Origin: Acidovorax sp. sif1233 | GTDB taxonomy: Bacteria > Pseudomonadota > Gammaproteobacteria > Burkholderiales > Burkholderiaceae_C | Length of the DNA stretch: 64,000 nucleotides | Assembly: GCF_019218755.1 (NCBI RefSeq) | Contig: NZ_JAHUWZ010000004.1 | Span: 492,405-556,404 of the forward strand | Reading direction: 5' to 3' | Shown here: piece by piece, positions 1 through 7,399 of the stretch | Layout of the letters: every line of letters starts with the position of its first letter | How positions within the stretch are numbered: position 1 is the first letter of the stretch | Translations under genes and position numbers: made by a program | Notes under the pieces: generated by a model | Databases searched by the model: none | The model's input: only the letters and a program-made list of their open reading frames with translations | Told to the model about the DNA's origin: nothing

Positions 1-334
1 CGCCGACTCGCTCAAGCGTTTTGCCACCGGCACCTATGCGTTCTGGTACCCCATCATCCCGCGCCCGGAAGCCCACGACCTGCCGCGCCGCCTCAAGACG
101 CTGGCCACCAAGGCCGGCAAGGGCTGGCTGCATGCCACGCTCACGGTCAAGAACAGCAAGCTCACTGAAAACGCCGCGGGCGACGTCAAGCGCCCCGGCC
201 TGCCGGCCAGCGGCATGTTCCTGATCAACCCGCCCTTCACCCTGAAGGCGGCGCTGAAGACCGCGCTGCCGCAGATGGTGGAATTGCTGGCGCAAGACAA
301 GCACGCCACGCACACGCTCGAATCCGGCGGCTGA
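1..334 (+). CDS. rlmJ: RlmJ, 23S rRNA (adenine-2030-N6)-methyltransferase, C-terminal part
   Basis: This is the last 110 codons of a gene cut by the left edge of the window; the frame starts at base 2 and ends with TGA at 332-334. The peptide has the RlmJ-type run FATGTYAFWYPI followed by the conserved C-terminal segment GMFLINPPF. RlmJ uses SAM to methylate A2030 of 23S rRNA in the cytoplasm. The N-terminal SAM-binding region and catalytic DPPY motif must lie outside the window, so integrity cannot be judged. It converges on the rlpA-like gene with a gap of only 9 bp. Confidence 0.85.
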   Translation, partial: ADSLKRFATGTYAFWYPIIPRPEAHDLPRRLKTLATKAGKGWLHATLTVKNSKLTENAAGDVKRPGLPASGMFLINPPFTLKAALKTALPQMVELLAQDKHATHTLESGG

Positions 335-343
335 CGGCGGCGG

Positions 344-937
344 TCAGGGGGCGGGGCAGTCCCGCTCGCCCTCGTCCAGCGCAAAAAGCTCCACGGGCTT
401 GAGCCCCAGGCCCACCATCCCCAGCACCTCGGCGGCCCCCCGGCTCAGGTCGATCACGCGGTTGCCCGTGTGCGGGCCCCGGTCGTTGATGCGGACCACG
501 ACCGAACGGCCCGTGGCCTGGCTGCGCACGCACACGCGCGAGCCGAACGGCAAGGTGGGATGCGCCGCGGTGAGCGCCTTCATGTCGAAGGGCTCTCCGC
601 TGGCCGTGCGGCGCTTGTGGAACTTCGCGCCGTACCAGGAGGCCAGGCCCACCTCGTCGGCGGGCAGGCGCAGCTGCGGGGCCTGCGGGCTTTCGGTGCC
701 ATCCTCCCGCCCACCGGGGCGCGACGGCGGGTCGATCAGCATGGCCTCGCCCGGCACGCTCAGCAGGTGCGGGGCCAGTGCGTCGGCCTCGGCGGACAGC
801 CCTTGCGCGCGCCCCCAGGACGAGCAGCCCCACACCGAAACACCGCAGCAGACCACCCCGAGCACCTTCCACCACAGGGCGGCCCGGCGGCCCTCCACCG
901 GGCCCGTCAGCGCGGCATCGCCGCGCGGCTGGCGCAT
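344..937 (-). CDS. RlpA-like septal ring protein (double-psi beta-barrel domain)
   Basis: A 197-residue protein. The N-terminus has a hydrophobic stretch (about residues 23-37) ending in VSVWGC, which could be a lipoprotein signal with Cys38, although Trp before Gly is unusual. Residues about 96-172 form the RlpA double-psi beta-barrel: GLASWYGAKFHKRRTASGE, then FGSRVCV, VRINDRGP and VIDLSRGAAEVLG. RlpA proteins act in the periplasm on septal peptidoglycan, some as lytic transglycosylases. There is no C-terminal SPOR domain, so septal targeting is uncertain. The ATG overlaps the metF stop by one base (TGATG), which fixes the start and suggests translational coupling as the last gene of the ahcY unit. 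Confidence 0.85.
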   Translation of the reverse strand: MRQPRGDAALTGPVEGRRAALWWKVLGVVCCGVSVWGCSSWGRAQGLSAEADALAPHLLSVPGEAMLIDPPSRPGGREDGTESPQAPQLRLPADEVGLASWYGAKFHKRRTASGEPFDMKALTAAHPTLPFGSRVCVRSQATGRSVVVRINDRGPHTGNRVIDLSRGAAEVLGMVGLGLKPVELFALDEGERDCPAP

Positions 938-1788
938 CAGATCCCCAGCCGGCGACAGATCTCCAGCGTCGCGGCACTCTGGTTCATCGTGTAGAAGTGC
1001 AGGGCCGGCACGCCGGCACTGCGCAACCGGTCGCACAGGTCGGTCACCACATCCAGGCCAAAGGCCTTGATGCTCGCCGTGTCGTCGCCGAAAGACTGCA
1101 GGCGCAGGCGTATCCAGCGGGGAATCTCGGCGCCGCAGGCGTCCGAGAAGCGCATCAGCTGGGTGGAGCTGCCGATGGGCATGATGCCGGGCACCACGGG
1201 CACATCGGCGCCCAGGCGCTGCGTGTCTTCCACGAAGCGGAAGTACGCATCGCTGTTGTAGAAATACTGGGTGATCGCCGAGTCCGCTCCGGCCTGCACC
1301 TTGGCGATGTACGCCTTGAGGTCCGCCTCGGGCGACTTGGCCTGGGGGTGGACCTCGGGGTAGGCCGCCACCTCGATATGGAAGTCCCGGCCGGTCTCCG
1401 CACGGATAAAGGCCACCAGGTCGCTGGCGTAGTGGAACTCCCCGCCCGCGCCATAGCCGCTGGGCAGATCGCCGCGCAGCGCGACCAGGCGCTTGACGCC
1501 CATGTCCTTGAGCATGGCAAGCTGCTCGCGCACGGACTGGCGCGTGGCGCCAATGCACGAGAAGTGCGAGGCTGCGCCGACCCCCTCGGCCAGGATTTCG
1601 CGCACCGTGCCAAACGTGCCCTCCTGCGTGGAACCGCCCGCGCCGTAGGTCACCGAACAGAAATCAGGGTGCAGCGCATACAGCTGCTGGCGCGCGGTGC
1701 GCAGCTTGTCGGCCCCCTCCGGCGTCTTGGGCGGGAAAAACTCGAAGCTCACCGGGAAACCGATGCCCTGGGCATTGGCAGCAATCAT
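937..1788 (-). CDS. metF: methylenetetrahydrofolate reductase MetF
   Basis: A 283-residue MetF of normal length. It reduces 5,10-methylene-THF to 5-methyl-THF using FAD and NAD(P)H, supplying methyl groups for methionine synthesis. Family hallmarks are FEFFPPKTPEG near the N-terminus, SVTYGAGGST (about residues 45-54), LVALRGDLP, and ITQYFYNSDAYFRFVED in the second half. The ATG overlaps the tlyA stop by four bases (ATGA) and the stop overlaps the rlpA-like start. It therefore sits in the middle of a tight operon that recycles SAH (ahcY) and regenerates the methyl donor, so SAH-riboswitch control of the upstream ahcY may extend to it. Confidence 0.96.
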   Translation of the reverse strand: MIAANAQGIGFPVSFEFFPPKTPEGADKLRTARQQLYALHPDFCSVTYGAGGSTQEGTFGTVREILAEGVGAASHFSCIGATRQSVREQLAMLKDMGVKRLVALRGDLPSGYGAGGEFHYASDLVAFIRAETGRDFHIEVAAYPEVHPQAKSPEADLKAYIAKVQAGADSAITQYFYNSDAYFRFVEDTQRLGADVPVVPGIMPIGSSTQLMRFSDACGAEIPRWIRLRLQSFGDDTASIKAFGLDVVTDLCDRLRSAGVPALHFYTMNQSAATLEICRRLGI

Positions 1789-2783
1789 GTGGCCCTCCTC
1801 GCATAAACAAAAAATTCACGGTTGCCGTCGCCGCCCTGGATCGGGCTGTCCAGCCAGGCGTGCACCGCCAGGCCCAGTTCGGCGCAGCAGTCACGGATGC
1901 GCTTTTCCACCACGGCGTACAGCGCCTCGTCGCGCACGATGCCGCCCTTGCCCACCTGGCCGGGCTGCAGCTCGAACTGCGGCTTGACCAGCATGAGCAG
2001 GTGGCCGTCGGGCCGCAGAAATGCGGCGATGGCAGGCAGCACCAGGGTCAGCGAAATGAAGGACAGGTCGCCCACCACCACGTCGAACAACGGGGTCGTG
2101 TCCACGCCCGCGCATTCGGCGCGGCGCCGGCGCTGGACGGGCAGCGTGCCCAGCGCGCGCGCCTCGGCACGCTGCGCGCGCTCGGACTTGAAGGCTTCGA
2201 TGTCCTGGTCCTTGGCGTCGCCGCTGTCATCGTAGGCGTCGTCCACCAGCCCGCCGTTGCGCATCCAGCTGTAGGGCGCCTCGGGCTGGGTCTCGTTGTC
2301 CTCGTCCACATCGACGGCTTCGGAGAGCGCGTCCTCGCACGCCTGCTGCAGCGCCTCGGCGGTCAGCGAGCGCGCATTCACGCCCTCGACGCAAACCACC
2401 CGCAGATCGCTGCGCAGCCGCTCGTGCAGCTGGCCGTGGCCCACGTCCACGCCGACGACCTGCGCCGCGCCCTGCTGCAACAGGCAATCGGTGAACCCGC
2501 CGGTGCTCTGCCCCACATCCAGGCAGCGCAGCCCGGCCACGGGCAGGCCCGTGGCCCCCAAGGCGCCTTCCAGCTTGAGCCCGCCGCGCGAGATGTACTT
2601 GGCCTCGGCATCGTCCAGCAGCTTCACCTCGGCCACGGACGGGATGTCATCGCCGTTCTTGGCCACCTTCTGCCAGGGCGCGAGCGGCGACAGGCGCCAC
2701 TCGACGCCTGCAGCAATCAGTCGCTGTGCCTGCGAACGCGTGGCCGCATGGCCGGACTCCACCAAAAAAACATCTGCGCGCAT
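1785..2783 (-). CDS. TlyA-family rRNA 2'-O-methyltransferase/hemolysin with acidic insert
   Basis: A 332-residue protein. It has an N-terminal S4 RNA-binding domain (residues 1-60), KYISRGGLKLEGAL around the conserved Lys62, a SAM-binding loop LDVGQSTGGFTDCLL (about 88-102), GDLSFIS with Asp239, and MLVKPQFE with Lys267. These fit the K-D-K catalytic set of FtsJ-like 2'-O-methyltransferases. Mycobacterial TlyA methylates 16S and 23S rRNA; the target here is unknown. Family members are usually about 245-275 residues. The excess is an acidic, low-complexity insert at residues about 150-228, rich in D/E, within the Rossmann domain. The start is 112 bp after ahcY, and that gap contains an intergenic repeat. 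Confidence 0.9.
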   Translation of the reverse strand: MRADVFLVESGHAATRSQAQRLIAAGVEWRLSPLAPWQKVAKNGDDIPSVAEVKLLDDAEAKYISRGGLKLEGALGATGLPVAGLRCLDVGQSTGGFTDCLLQQGAAQVVGVDVGHGQLHERLRSDLRVVCVEGVNARSLTAEALQQACEDALSEAVDVDEDNETQPEAPYSWMRNGGLVDDAYDDSGDAKDQDIEAFKSERAQRAEARALGTLPVQRRRRAECAGVDTTPLFDVVVGDLSFISLTLVLPAIAAFLRPDGHLLMLVKPQFELQPGQVGKGGIVRDEALYAVVEKRIRDCCAELGLAVHAWLDSPIQGGDGNREFFVYARRAT

Positions 2784-2810
2784 GCGTCACTCTCTCGTCA
2801 ATCGACGATG

Positions 2811-2873
2811 GATTTCATAGCCAAAATGGCTTCTACCGCTTTATCACAAGCGCTGGCCGCTCCCAAAAAAGGA
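2811..2873. repeat. Comamonadaceae-type intergenic palindromic repeat (family A), copy 1
   Basis: A degenerate copy in the 112-bp spacer between ahcY and tlyA. The core is CCGCTTTATCACAAGCGCTGG, an imperfect palindrome flanked by TTCATAGCC and CGCTCC, the pattern shared with the other family A copies in this window. It could form a hairpin in the ahcY-tlyA transcript, but no T-tract follows, so a terminator role is not shown. Confidence 0.55.
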
Positions 2874-2895
2874 GCAGCAACAGCCACCCGCACGA

Positions 2896-4332
2896 TCAGT
2901 AGCGGTACGTGTCGGGCTTGTACGGGCCTTGCTTGGGCACACCGATGTAGGCGGCCTGCTCGTCGGAAAGTTCCGTGAGCATCGCGCCCACCTTCTTGAG
3001 GTGCAGGCGCGCCACCTTCTCGTCGAGGTGCTTGGGCAGCACGTAGACCTTGCCGTTCTCGTAGTAGTCGCTGTGGGTGAACAGCTCGATCTGGGCGATG
3101 GTCTGGTTGGCGAAGCTCGACGACATCACGAAGCTCGGGTGGCCCGTGCCGCAGCCCAGGTTCACCAGGCGGCCCTTGGCCAGCAGGATGATGCGCTTGC
3201 CGTCCGGGAAGATCACGTGGTCCACCTGGGGCTTGATCTCTTCCCACTCGTACTGCTCGAGCGTCGCGACCTGGATCTCGTTGTCGAAGTGGCCGATGTT
3301 GCAGACGATGGCCTGGTCCTTCATGGCCTTCATGTGGTCGTGGGTGATCACGTCCTTGTTGCCGGTGGTGGTCACGAAGATGTCGGCCTTGTCGGCGGCG
3401 TATTCCATCGTCACGACCTTGTAGCCTTCCATCGCGGCCTGCAGGGCGTTGATGGGGTCGATCTCGGTCACCCAGACCTGGGCGCTCAGGGCGCGCAGGG
3501 CCTGGGCAGAGCCCTTGCCCACGTCGCCGTAGCCGGCCACGCAGGCCACCTTGCCGGCGATCATCACGTCGGTGGCGCGCTTGATGCCGTCCACCAGCGA
3601 CTCGCGGCAGCCGTACAGGTTGTCGAACTTGCTCTTGGTCACCGAGTCGTTCACGTTGATCGCGCGGAACATCAGCGAGCCCTTGGCCGACATTTCCTTC
3701 AAGCGGTGCACGCCGGTCGTGGTCTCTTCGGTCACGCCGATGATCTGCGCGCTCTTGCGGCTGTACCAGGTCGGGTCCACGGCCAGCTTGGCCTTGATGG
3801 AGGCGAACAGGCAGGTTTCTTCTTCGCTGGTGGGGTTGGCGATCAGCGATGCGTCCTTTTCGGCGCGCTTGCCCAGGTGCATCAGCAGCGTGGCGTCGCC
3901 GCCGTCGTCCAGGATCAGGTTGGGGCCTTCGCCTTCGCTGCCGGCGGGGCCGAAGTCAAAAATGCGGTGGGTGTAGTCCCAGTATTCGGCCAGGGTCTCG
4001 CCCTTCACGGCGAACACGGGCGTGCCGCTGGCGGCAATCGCGGCGGCGGCGTGGTCCTGCGTGGAGAAGATGTTGCACGAAGCCCAGCGCACCTCGGCAC
4101 CCAGGGCCTGCAGCGTCTCGATCAGCACGGCGGTCTGGATCGTCATGTGCAGGCTGCCGGTGATGCGGGCGCCCTTGAGCGCCTGCTTGGCGGCGAATTC
4201 CTCGCGGATGGCCATCAGGCCGGGCATCTCCGTTTCGGCGATGCGGATCTCTTTACGGCCCCAGGCGGCCAGGCCGATGTCGGCAATGATGCAGTCGGTG
4301 TTGACGACCGGGGCGTTGACGCGTGCGTTCAT
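2896..4332 (-). CDS. ahcY: S-adenosylhomocysteine hydrolase (adenosylhomocysteinase)
   Basis: A 478-residue cytoplasmic NAD-dependent enzyme splitting SAH into adenosine and homocysteine, which relieves product inhibition of methyltransferases. Visible motifs are the N-terminal [22 protein letters not shown], the NAD-binding [16 protein letters not shown], and the C-terminal PDTYRY that reaches a neighbouring subunit in known structures. The length fits the longer proteobacterial form. The ATG at 4332 is chosen because a GGAGC Shine-Dalgarno sequence lies just upstream; an in-frame ATG 36 bp further up would fall in the leader. The leader carries an SAH riboswitch, so expression should rise with SAH. 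Confidence 0.98.
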   Translation of the reverse strand: MNARVNAPVVNTDCIIADIGLAAWGRKEIRIAETEMPGLMAIREEFAAKQALKGARITGSLHMTIQTAVLIETLQALGAEVRWASCNIFSTQDHAAAAIAASGTPVFAVKGETLAEYWDYTHRIFDFGPAGSEGEGPNLILDDGGDATLLMHLGKRAEKDASLIANPTSEEETCLFASIKAKLAVDPTWYSRKSAQIIGVTEETTTGVHRLKEMSAKGSLMFRAINVNDSVTKSKFDNLYGCRESLVDGIKRATDVMIAGKVACVAGYGDVGKGSAQALRALSAQVWVTEIDPINALQAAMEGYKVVTMEYAADKADIFVTTTGNKDVITHDHMKAMKDQAIVCNIGHFDNEIQVATLEQYEWEEIKPQVDHVIFPDGKRIILLAKGRLVNLGCGTGHPSFVMSSSFANQTIAQIELFTHSDYYENGKVYVLPKHLDEKVARLHLKKVGAMLTELSDEQAAYIGVPKQGPYKPDTYRY

Positions 4333-4411
4333 GATGGTGTGCTCCAAAGCATGTTTGAAAGACCACATTCAGCGCGGGGATGAGACGGAAGGCTCACCAC
4401 ACGAGAAGTGG

Positions 4412-4483
4412 ATGAGCGTCGTTGCTAGATGACTCCGAGCCTCACGCCCCGCCAGTGCTGGGGACGCTGCAACGCTCCTCGGA
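4412..4483 (-). promoter_or_regulatory. SAH riboswitch upstream of ahcY
   Basis: On the minus strand the leader reads CCGAGGAGCGTTGCAGCG (from 4482), then a loop, then AGGCTCGG, then GCAACGACGCTCA (to about 4413). CCGAG at the 5' end pairs with CTCGG (4439-4435) as P1, and GAGCGTTGC pairs with GCAACG-ACGCTC as the long-range pseudoknot arm. This matches the known S-adenosylhomocysteine riboswitch of Ralstonia and related beta-proteobacteria, which turns on ahcY when SAH accumulates. The position, 80 bp ahead of the ahcY start, is as expected. Confidence 0.9.
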
Positions 4484-4490
4484 TCGGCGG

Positions 4491-4496
4491 ATTATA
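4491..4496 (-). promoter_or_regulatory. candidate -10 box of the ahcY promoter
   Basis: On the minus strand the bases read TATAAT, a perfect sigma-70 -10 hexamer. Transcription would begin about 7 bp downstream, almost exactly at the first base of the riboswitch. No convincing -35 box is seen at 16-18 bp upstream; the sequence there is GC-rich. Confidence 0.55.
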
Positions 4497-4548
4497 AAAG
4501 CAAGTGCGGGAGGCGAGGGAGCGCCCCGCCTCGATGCCTTGGGCCGCG

Positions 4549-5646
4549 CTACGGCGCCAGCACGACCACGTGGCCTTCCTGCGGATCGATGCGGCCCGCA
4601 TGCAGGTCCTCGACCAGGGCCTGCGCCGCCGCGAAACCCTGGTGTTCGCGCACCCGCATCCAGGGCTGGTGCGCGCTGCCGACGCGGTCGATGAACGCGC
4701 GCTGGGCGGCATTGAACTTCTGGTTGACCAGCTCGGGGCCCCAGTCCGCATTGCGCTTCCTGATCTGCACCGGCGCGAAATAGAACACGGGCGCGGGCCC
4801 CGGCAGGGCCGTGTCGCGTAGGAAGTGCGTGTTCTGCGCCGACCCCGCATAGCAGTCGTACACCAGGGCATCGCCCAGGTGGTGGTGCACGCGCGAGCGC
4901 AGATCCTCGTCGCCCGAGAAATCGACATACAGCGTGGGCACACCGGCATCCAGGGCCTCCAGCTCGCCATACGCCACCGTGCGCTGGTAGCAGCCCAGGC
5001 CCTGCACGAAGGCACTGTTGCGCGGCGCGGTGAGCCCCACGCGCTCGATCTGCCCGGGCCCCTCCAGGCAGAACGCGGTGCCGTAGGCCGTCTTGCTCGA
5101 TGCGCTGGAGAACAGCAGCCGCCGCGCGCCGAAAAATCCGTTGTCCTGCAGGAAGTCCGCCAGCATGAACGAGGTGATGAACAGCGGCCGCACCAGCATC
5201 TGGTAGTTTTCATCGCCCGCCCGGTATGCCGGGTCGGCGCTGGTGCGCGTGTACTGGTTGTAGGCCGAGGTGAGCGACTGGCGGTGCTCCGCGCCGTCGT
5301 AGAAGCCCCGGGCCGTCACGCGCACGGGCGCCATGCGCACATGGCTCGCAATGGGCCAGTAGCCGTAGAAGCGCTCGCCCACGGCCACGCCCTGCACGCC
5401 GGAGGCCACCACGTCGGCAAAGCCCCACACGGGCATGTGGCCCCAGCCCGCTTCGCCCGTGGGGAAAAAGTCCCAGTACTTCATCGCGTCGCCAAAGGCG
5501 GCGTAGGTGATGTTGTTCGTGGTCACCGCCACGCGGTCCACGCGCAGCAGGGCCTCGCCGGGCTGCAGTGGAGCAAGGGGGAGCTCCTCGGTGCGGGTGT
5601 GATTCAATGCATTCCTGTCGGTCAACAGGCGGGTGAGCAGCGTCAT
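4549..5646 (-). CDS. DUF2855 family protein
   Basis: A 365-residue cytoplasmic protein recognised as DUF2855. It has the medium-chain-reductase-like N-terminal pattern ALLRVDRVAVTTNNITYA (about 32-49), GHMPVWGFADVVAS, and LLFSSASSKTAYGTA, which replaces the usual nucleotide-binding glycine motif. Its reaction is not established. The start at 5646 follows a GGAGA ribosome site; ORF extension further upstream reads antisense through the TetR gene and is rejected. It is divergent from a TetR regulator and an SDR gene, suggesting one regulated oxidoreductive pathway. Confidence 0.85.
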   Translation of the reverse strand: MTLLTRLLTDRNALNHTRTEELPLAPLQPGEALLRVDRVAVTTNNITYAAFGDAMKYWDFFPTGEAGWGHMPVWGFADVVASGVQGVAVGERFYGYWPIASHVRMAPVRVTARGFYDGAEHRQSLTSAYNQYTRTSADPAYRAGDENYQMLVRPLFITSFMLADFLQDNGFFGARRLLFSSASSKTAYGTAFCLEGPGQIERVGLTAPRNSAFVQGLGCYQRTVAYGELEALDAGVPTLYVDFSGDEDLRSRVHHHLGDALVYDCYAGSAQNTHFLRDTALPGPAPVFYFAPVQIRKRNADWGPELVNQKFNAAQRAFIDRVGSAHQPWMRVREHQGFAAAQALVEDLHAGRIDPQEGHVVVLAP

Positions 5647-5679
5647 GGGAAGTCTCCGTTTCAAGGGTGAAAAAACACT

Positions 5680-5701
5680 CAGGGCACTGTATGGCGCCCT
5701 G
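5680..5701. promoter_or_regulatory. candidate TetR operator (inverted repeat)
   Basis: Arms CAGGGC (5680-5685) and GCCCTG (5696-5701) form an inverted repeat with a 10-bp spacer in the 78-bp gap between the divergent DUF2855 and TetR genes. TetR regulators commonly bind such sites in divergent promoters. The assignment rests only on position and symmetry. Confidence 0.35.
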
Positions 5702-5724
5702 CCGCCGCGTGGGTTCGGAAACCG

Positions 5725-6387
5725 GTGAACCCGCCGCGCAAGACCCTTGCCGCCAGCTCCAGCGCGGCCCCCAGGCCGCTCAAGCGCCCCCGCCAGGCCC
5801 GGGCGCGCTTCACGGTGCAGGCCATCTACGACGCCTTTGTTCGGATTTGGCAACGCGACGGCTGGGACAAGCTCACCACGCGCAACGTGGCGCTGGAAAC
5901 CGGCATTTCCGTCGGCACGCTGTACGACTATTTCCCCAACAAGACAGCGCTGCTGTCGGGCTATGTGCGCCACTGCGTCGAGGCCCTGCTCGCCGCCATC
6001 GACCGCGAGGCCGTGCAGCCCGAGGGCCTGCCATGGACGCAGCGCATCCACCATCTCGTGCGCCTGGTGGGCGGCGTGGATGCGCCCGGGCTGCCGCCCT
6101 TCCACCCCGACATGCTGGCGCTGGAGGCGCAGATGGCCGAGCCCCGGCACCACCGCCGCGTGCACGAAGAGCTGGCCGCCGCCTGGGGCCGGGTGATTGC
6201 CGCCTGCACCGACCTGCCCCGCCCGCCCGGGCAAGCACTGCTGCAGGCGTTGCACCTCTCGGCCTGGGGTGGGCGGCGCTATGCGCTGCTGCTGCAGCTC
6301 GATCCCGCCGCCATGCGGCAGTGGGCCGACGGTGTGGAGCAACTGTGCTGCGCCGCCATCGTGCAGGCCGCCAGCGCGCCGGGCTGA
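5725..6387 (+). CDS. TetR/AcrR family transcriptional regulator
   Basis: A 220-residue regulator. Residues about 25-75 form the DNA-binding HTH: FTVQAIYDAFVRIWQ, LTTRNVALETGISVGTLYDYF, then PNKTALLSGYV. The remaining two thirds is the variable ligand-binding and dimer domain, so the inducer cannot be inferred. GTG at 5725 is used as the start; no strong Shine-Dalgarno sequence precedes it. It is divergent from the DUF2855 gene and 83 bp ahead of an SDR gene on the same strand, and probably represses both and itself. Confidence 0.88.
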   Translation: MNPPRKTLAASSSAAPRPLKRPRQARARFTVQAIYDAFVRIWQRDGWDKLTTRNVALETGISVGTLYDYFPNKTALLSGYVRHCVEALLAAIDREAVQPEGLPWTQRIHHLVRLVGGVDAPGLPPFHPDMLALEAQMAEPRHHRRVHEELAAAWGRVIAACTDLPRPPGQALLQALHLSAWGGRRYALLLQLDPAAMRQWADGVEQLCCAAIVQAASAPG

Positions 6388-6470
6388 AGCCCTGTCACCT
6401 GCGCGGCTGCCTTGCCCCGCGGGCCGCCCGACACTGGCGCCCTCACCAAAAAACACCAACGGAGCACTGC

Positions 6471-7253
6471 ATGGACCCCAAGGACAAGGTCATCATCGTC
6501 ACCGGCGGCGCCAGCGGCATCGGCCGCAGCATCGCGCGGCGTTTTGCGCAGGAAGGCGCCCGCGCCGTGGTCGTGGCCGACCTGCACCTCGCGCCCGCAC
6601 AGGCCGTGGCCGACGAGATCGGTGGCCTGGCCGTGCGCTGCGATGTGTCCAAGGAGGCCGACATCCAGGCGCTGGTGGCCACCACGCGCGAGCGCTACGG
6701 CCGGGTCGATGCCTACATCTCCAACGCCGGCATCCTGGGCCGCCCGGGCGGCATCGAACTCGAGGACCCACTGTGGGACGCCATGTGGAACATCCACGGC
6801 ATGGCCCACGTGTGGGCCGCACGCGCCGTGGTGCCCGAGATGGTGGAGCGCGGCGAGGGCTTCTTCCTCGTCACGGCCTCGGCGGCGGGGCTGCTGACCA
6901 TCGTCGAGTCCGCCCCCTACGCCGTCACCAAGCATGCCGCCGTGGCCTTCGCCGAGTGGCTGCGCATCGCCTACGGCCGCCGGGGCGTGGGTGTGGCCTG
7001 CCTGTGCCCGCAGTCGGTGCAGACCGCCATGGTGACGGGCGATGGCGGTTCGGCCTCGCACGACGGCATCCTGCCGCCCGAACAGGTGGCGGGCGACGTG
7101 CTGGCCGCCATGCAGGACGGGCGCTTCCTGGTGCTGCCCCACCCCGAAGTGGCTCAGTATTTCCGCAACAAGGGGCAGGACTACGAGCGCTGGCTGGGCG
7201 GCATGCAGAAGATGTATGCCCGGCACGCCCAGGCGCAGGCACAGGCCAGCTGA
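6471..7253 (+). CDS. SDR family oxidoreductase
   Basis: A 260-residue classical short-chain dehydrogenase/reductase. The NAD(P)-binding TGGASGIGRSIA lies at residues about 12-23, SNAGI at about 83-87, the catalytic Ser in VTASAAG (about 134), and the YAVTK active site (Tyr/Lys) at about 147-151. An acidic residue at the end of beta-2 (VVADLH) suggests NAD(H) preference. The substrate is not predictable. The ATG is preceded by GGAGCACTGC. It lies 83 bp after the TetR gene and is probably co-regulated with DUF2855. Confidence 0.9.
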   Translation: MDPKDKVIIVTGGASGIGRSIARRFAQEGARAVVVADLHLAPAQAVADEIGGLAVRCDVSKEADIQALVATTRERYGRVDAYISNAGILGRPGGIELEDPLWDAMWNIHGMAHVWAARAVVPEMVERGEGFFLVTASAAGLLTIVESAPYAVTKHAAVAFAEWLRIAYGRRGVGVACLCPQSVQTAMVTGDGGSASHDGILPPEQVAGDVLAAMQDGRFLVLPHPEVAQYFRNKGQDYERWLGGMQKMYARHAQAQAQAS

Positions 7254-7399
7254 ACGGAAACGGGCGTTGAAGAACGGCCGGAAGAGGGTTCGCAGCGGGC
7301 GCCGGTAAAATCGCCGCTTCCGGGCGCCGCTGCGCCTGCCGCGCCGACTGCCGCAGAGTCCTGCCGCAGCGCGCCCTGCCCCTCTTCTGGAACCCCCCT

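Noticed and set aside
344..1558. 404-codon frame that would make the rlpA-like protein much longer
   Set aside because: The first 207 codons are out of frame with, and opposite in character to, metF on the same strand. The TGATG overlap at 937 and the hydrophobic signal segment give the real start.
2929..4383. 484-codon plus-strand frame antisense to ahcY, and similar frames opposite prfC (7412-9070), mccA (35133-37181) and aceK (57759-60362)
   Set aside because: Low-complexity, motif-free translations opposite well-identified genes; third-position GC pattern belongs to the other strand.
7306..7311. TAAAAT as the -10 box of prfC
   Set aside because: Plausible -10 but no -35-like hexamer at 16-18 bp; the nearest TTGAAG is 33 bp away. 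Not listed as a feature.
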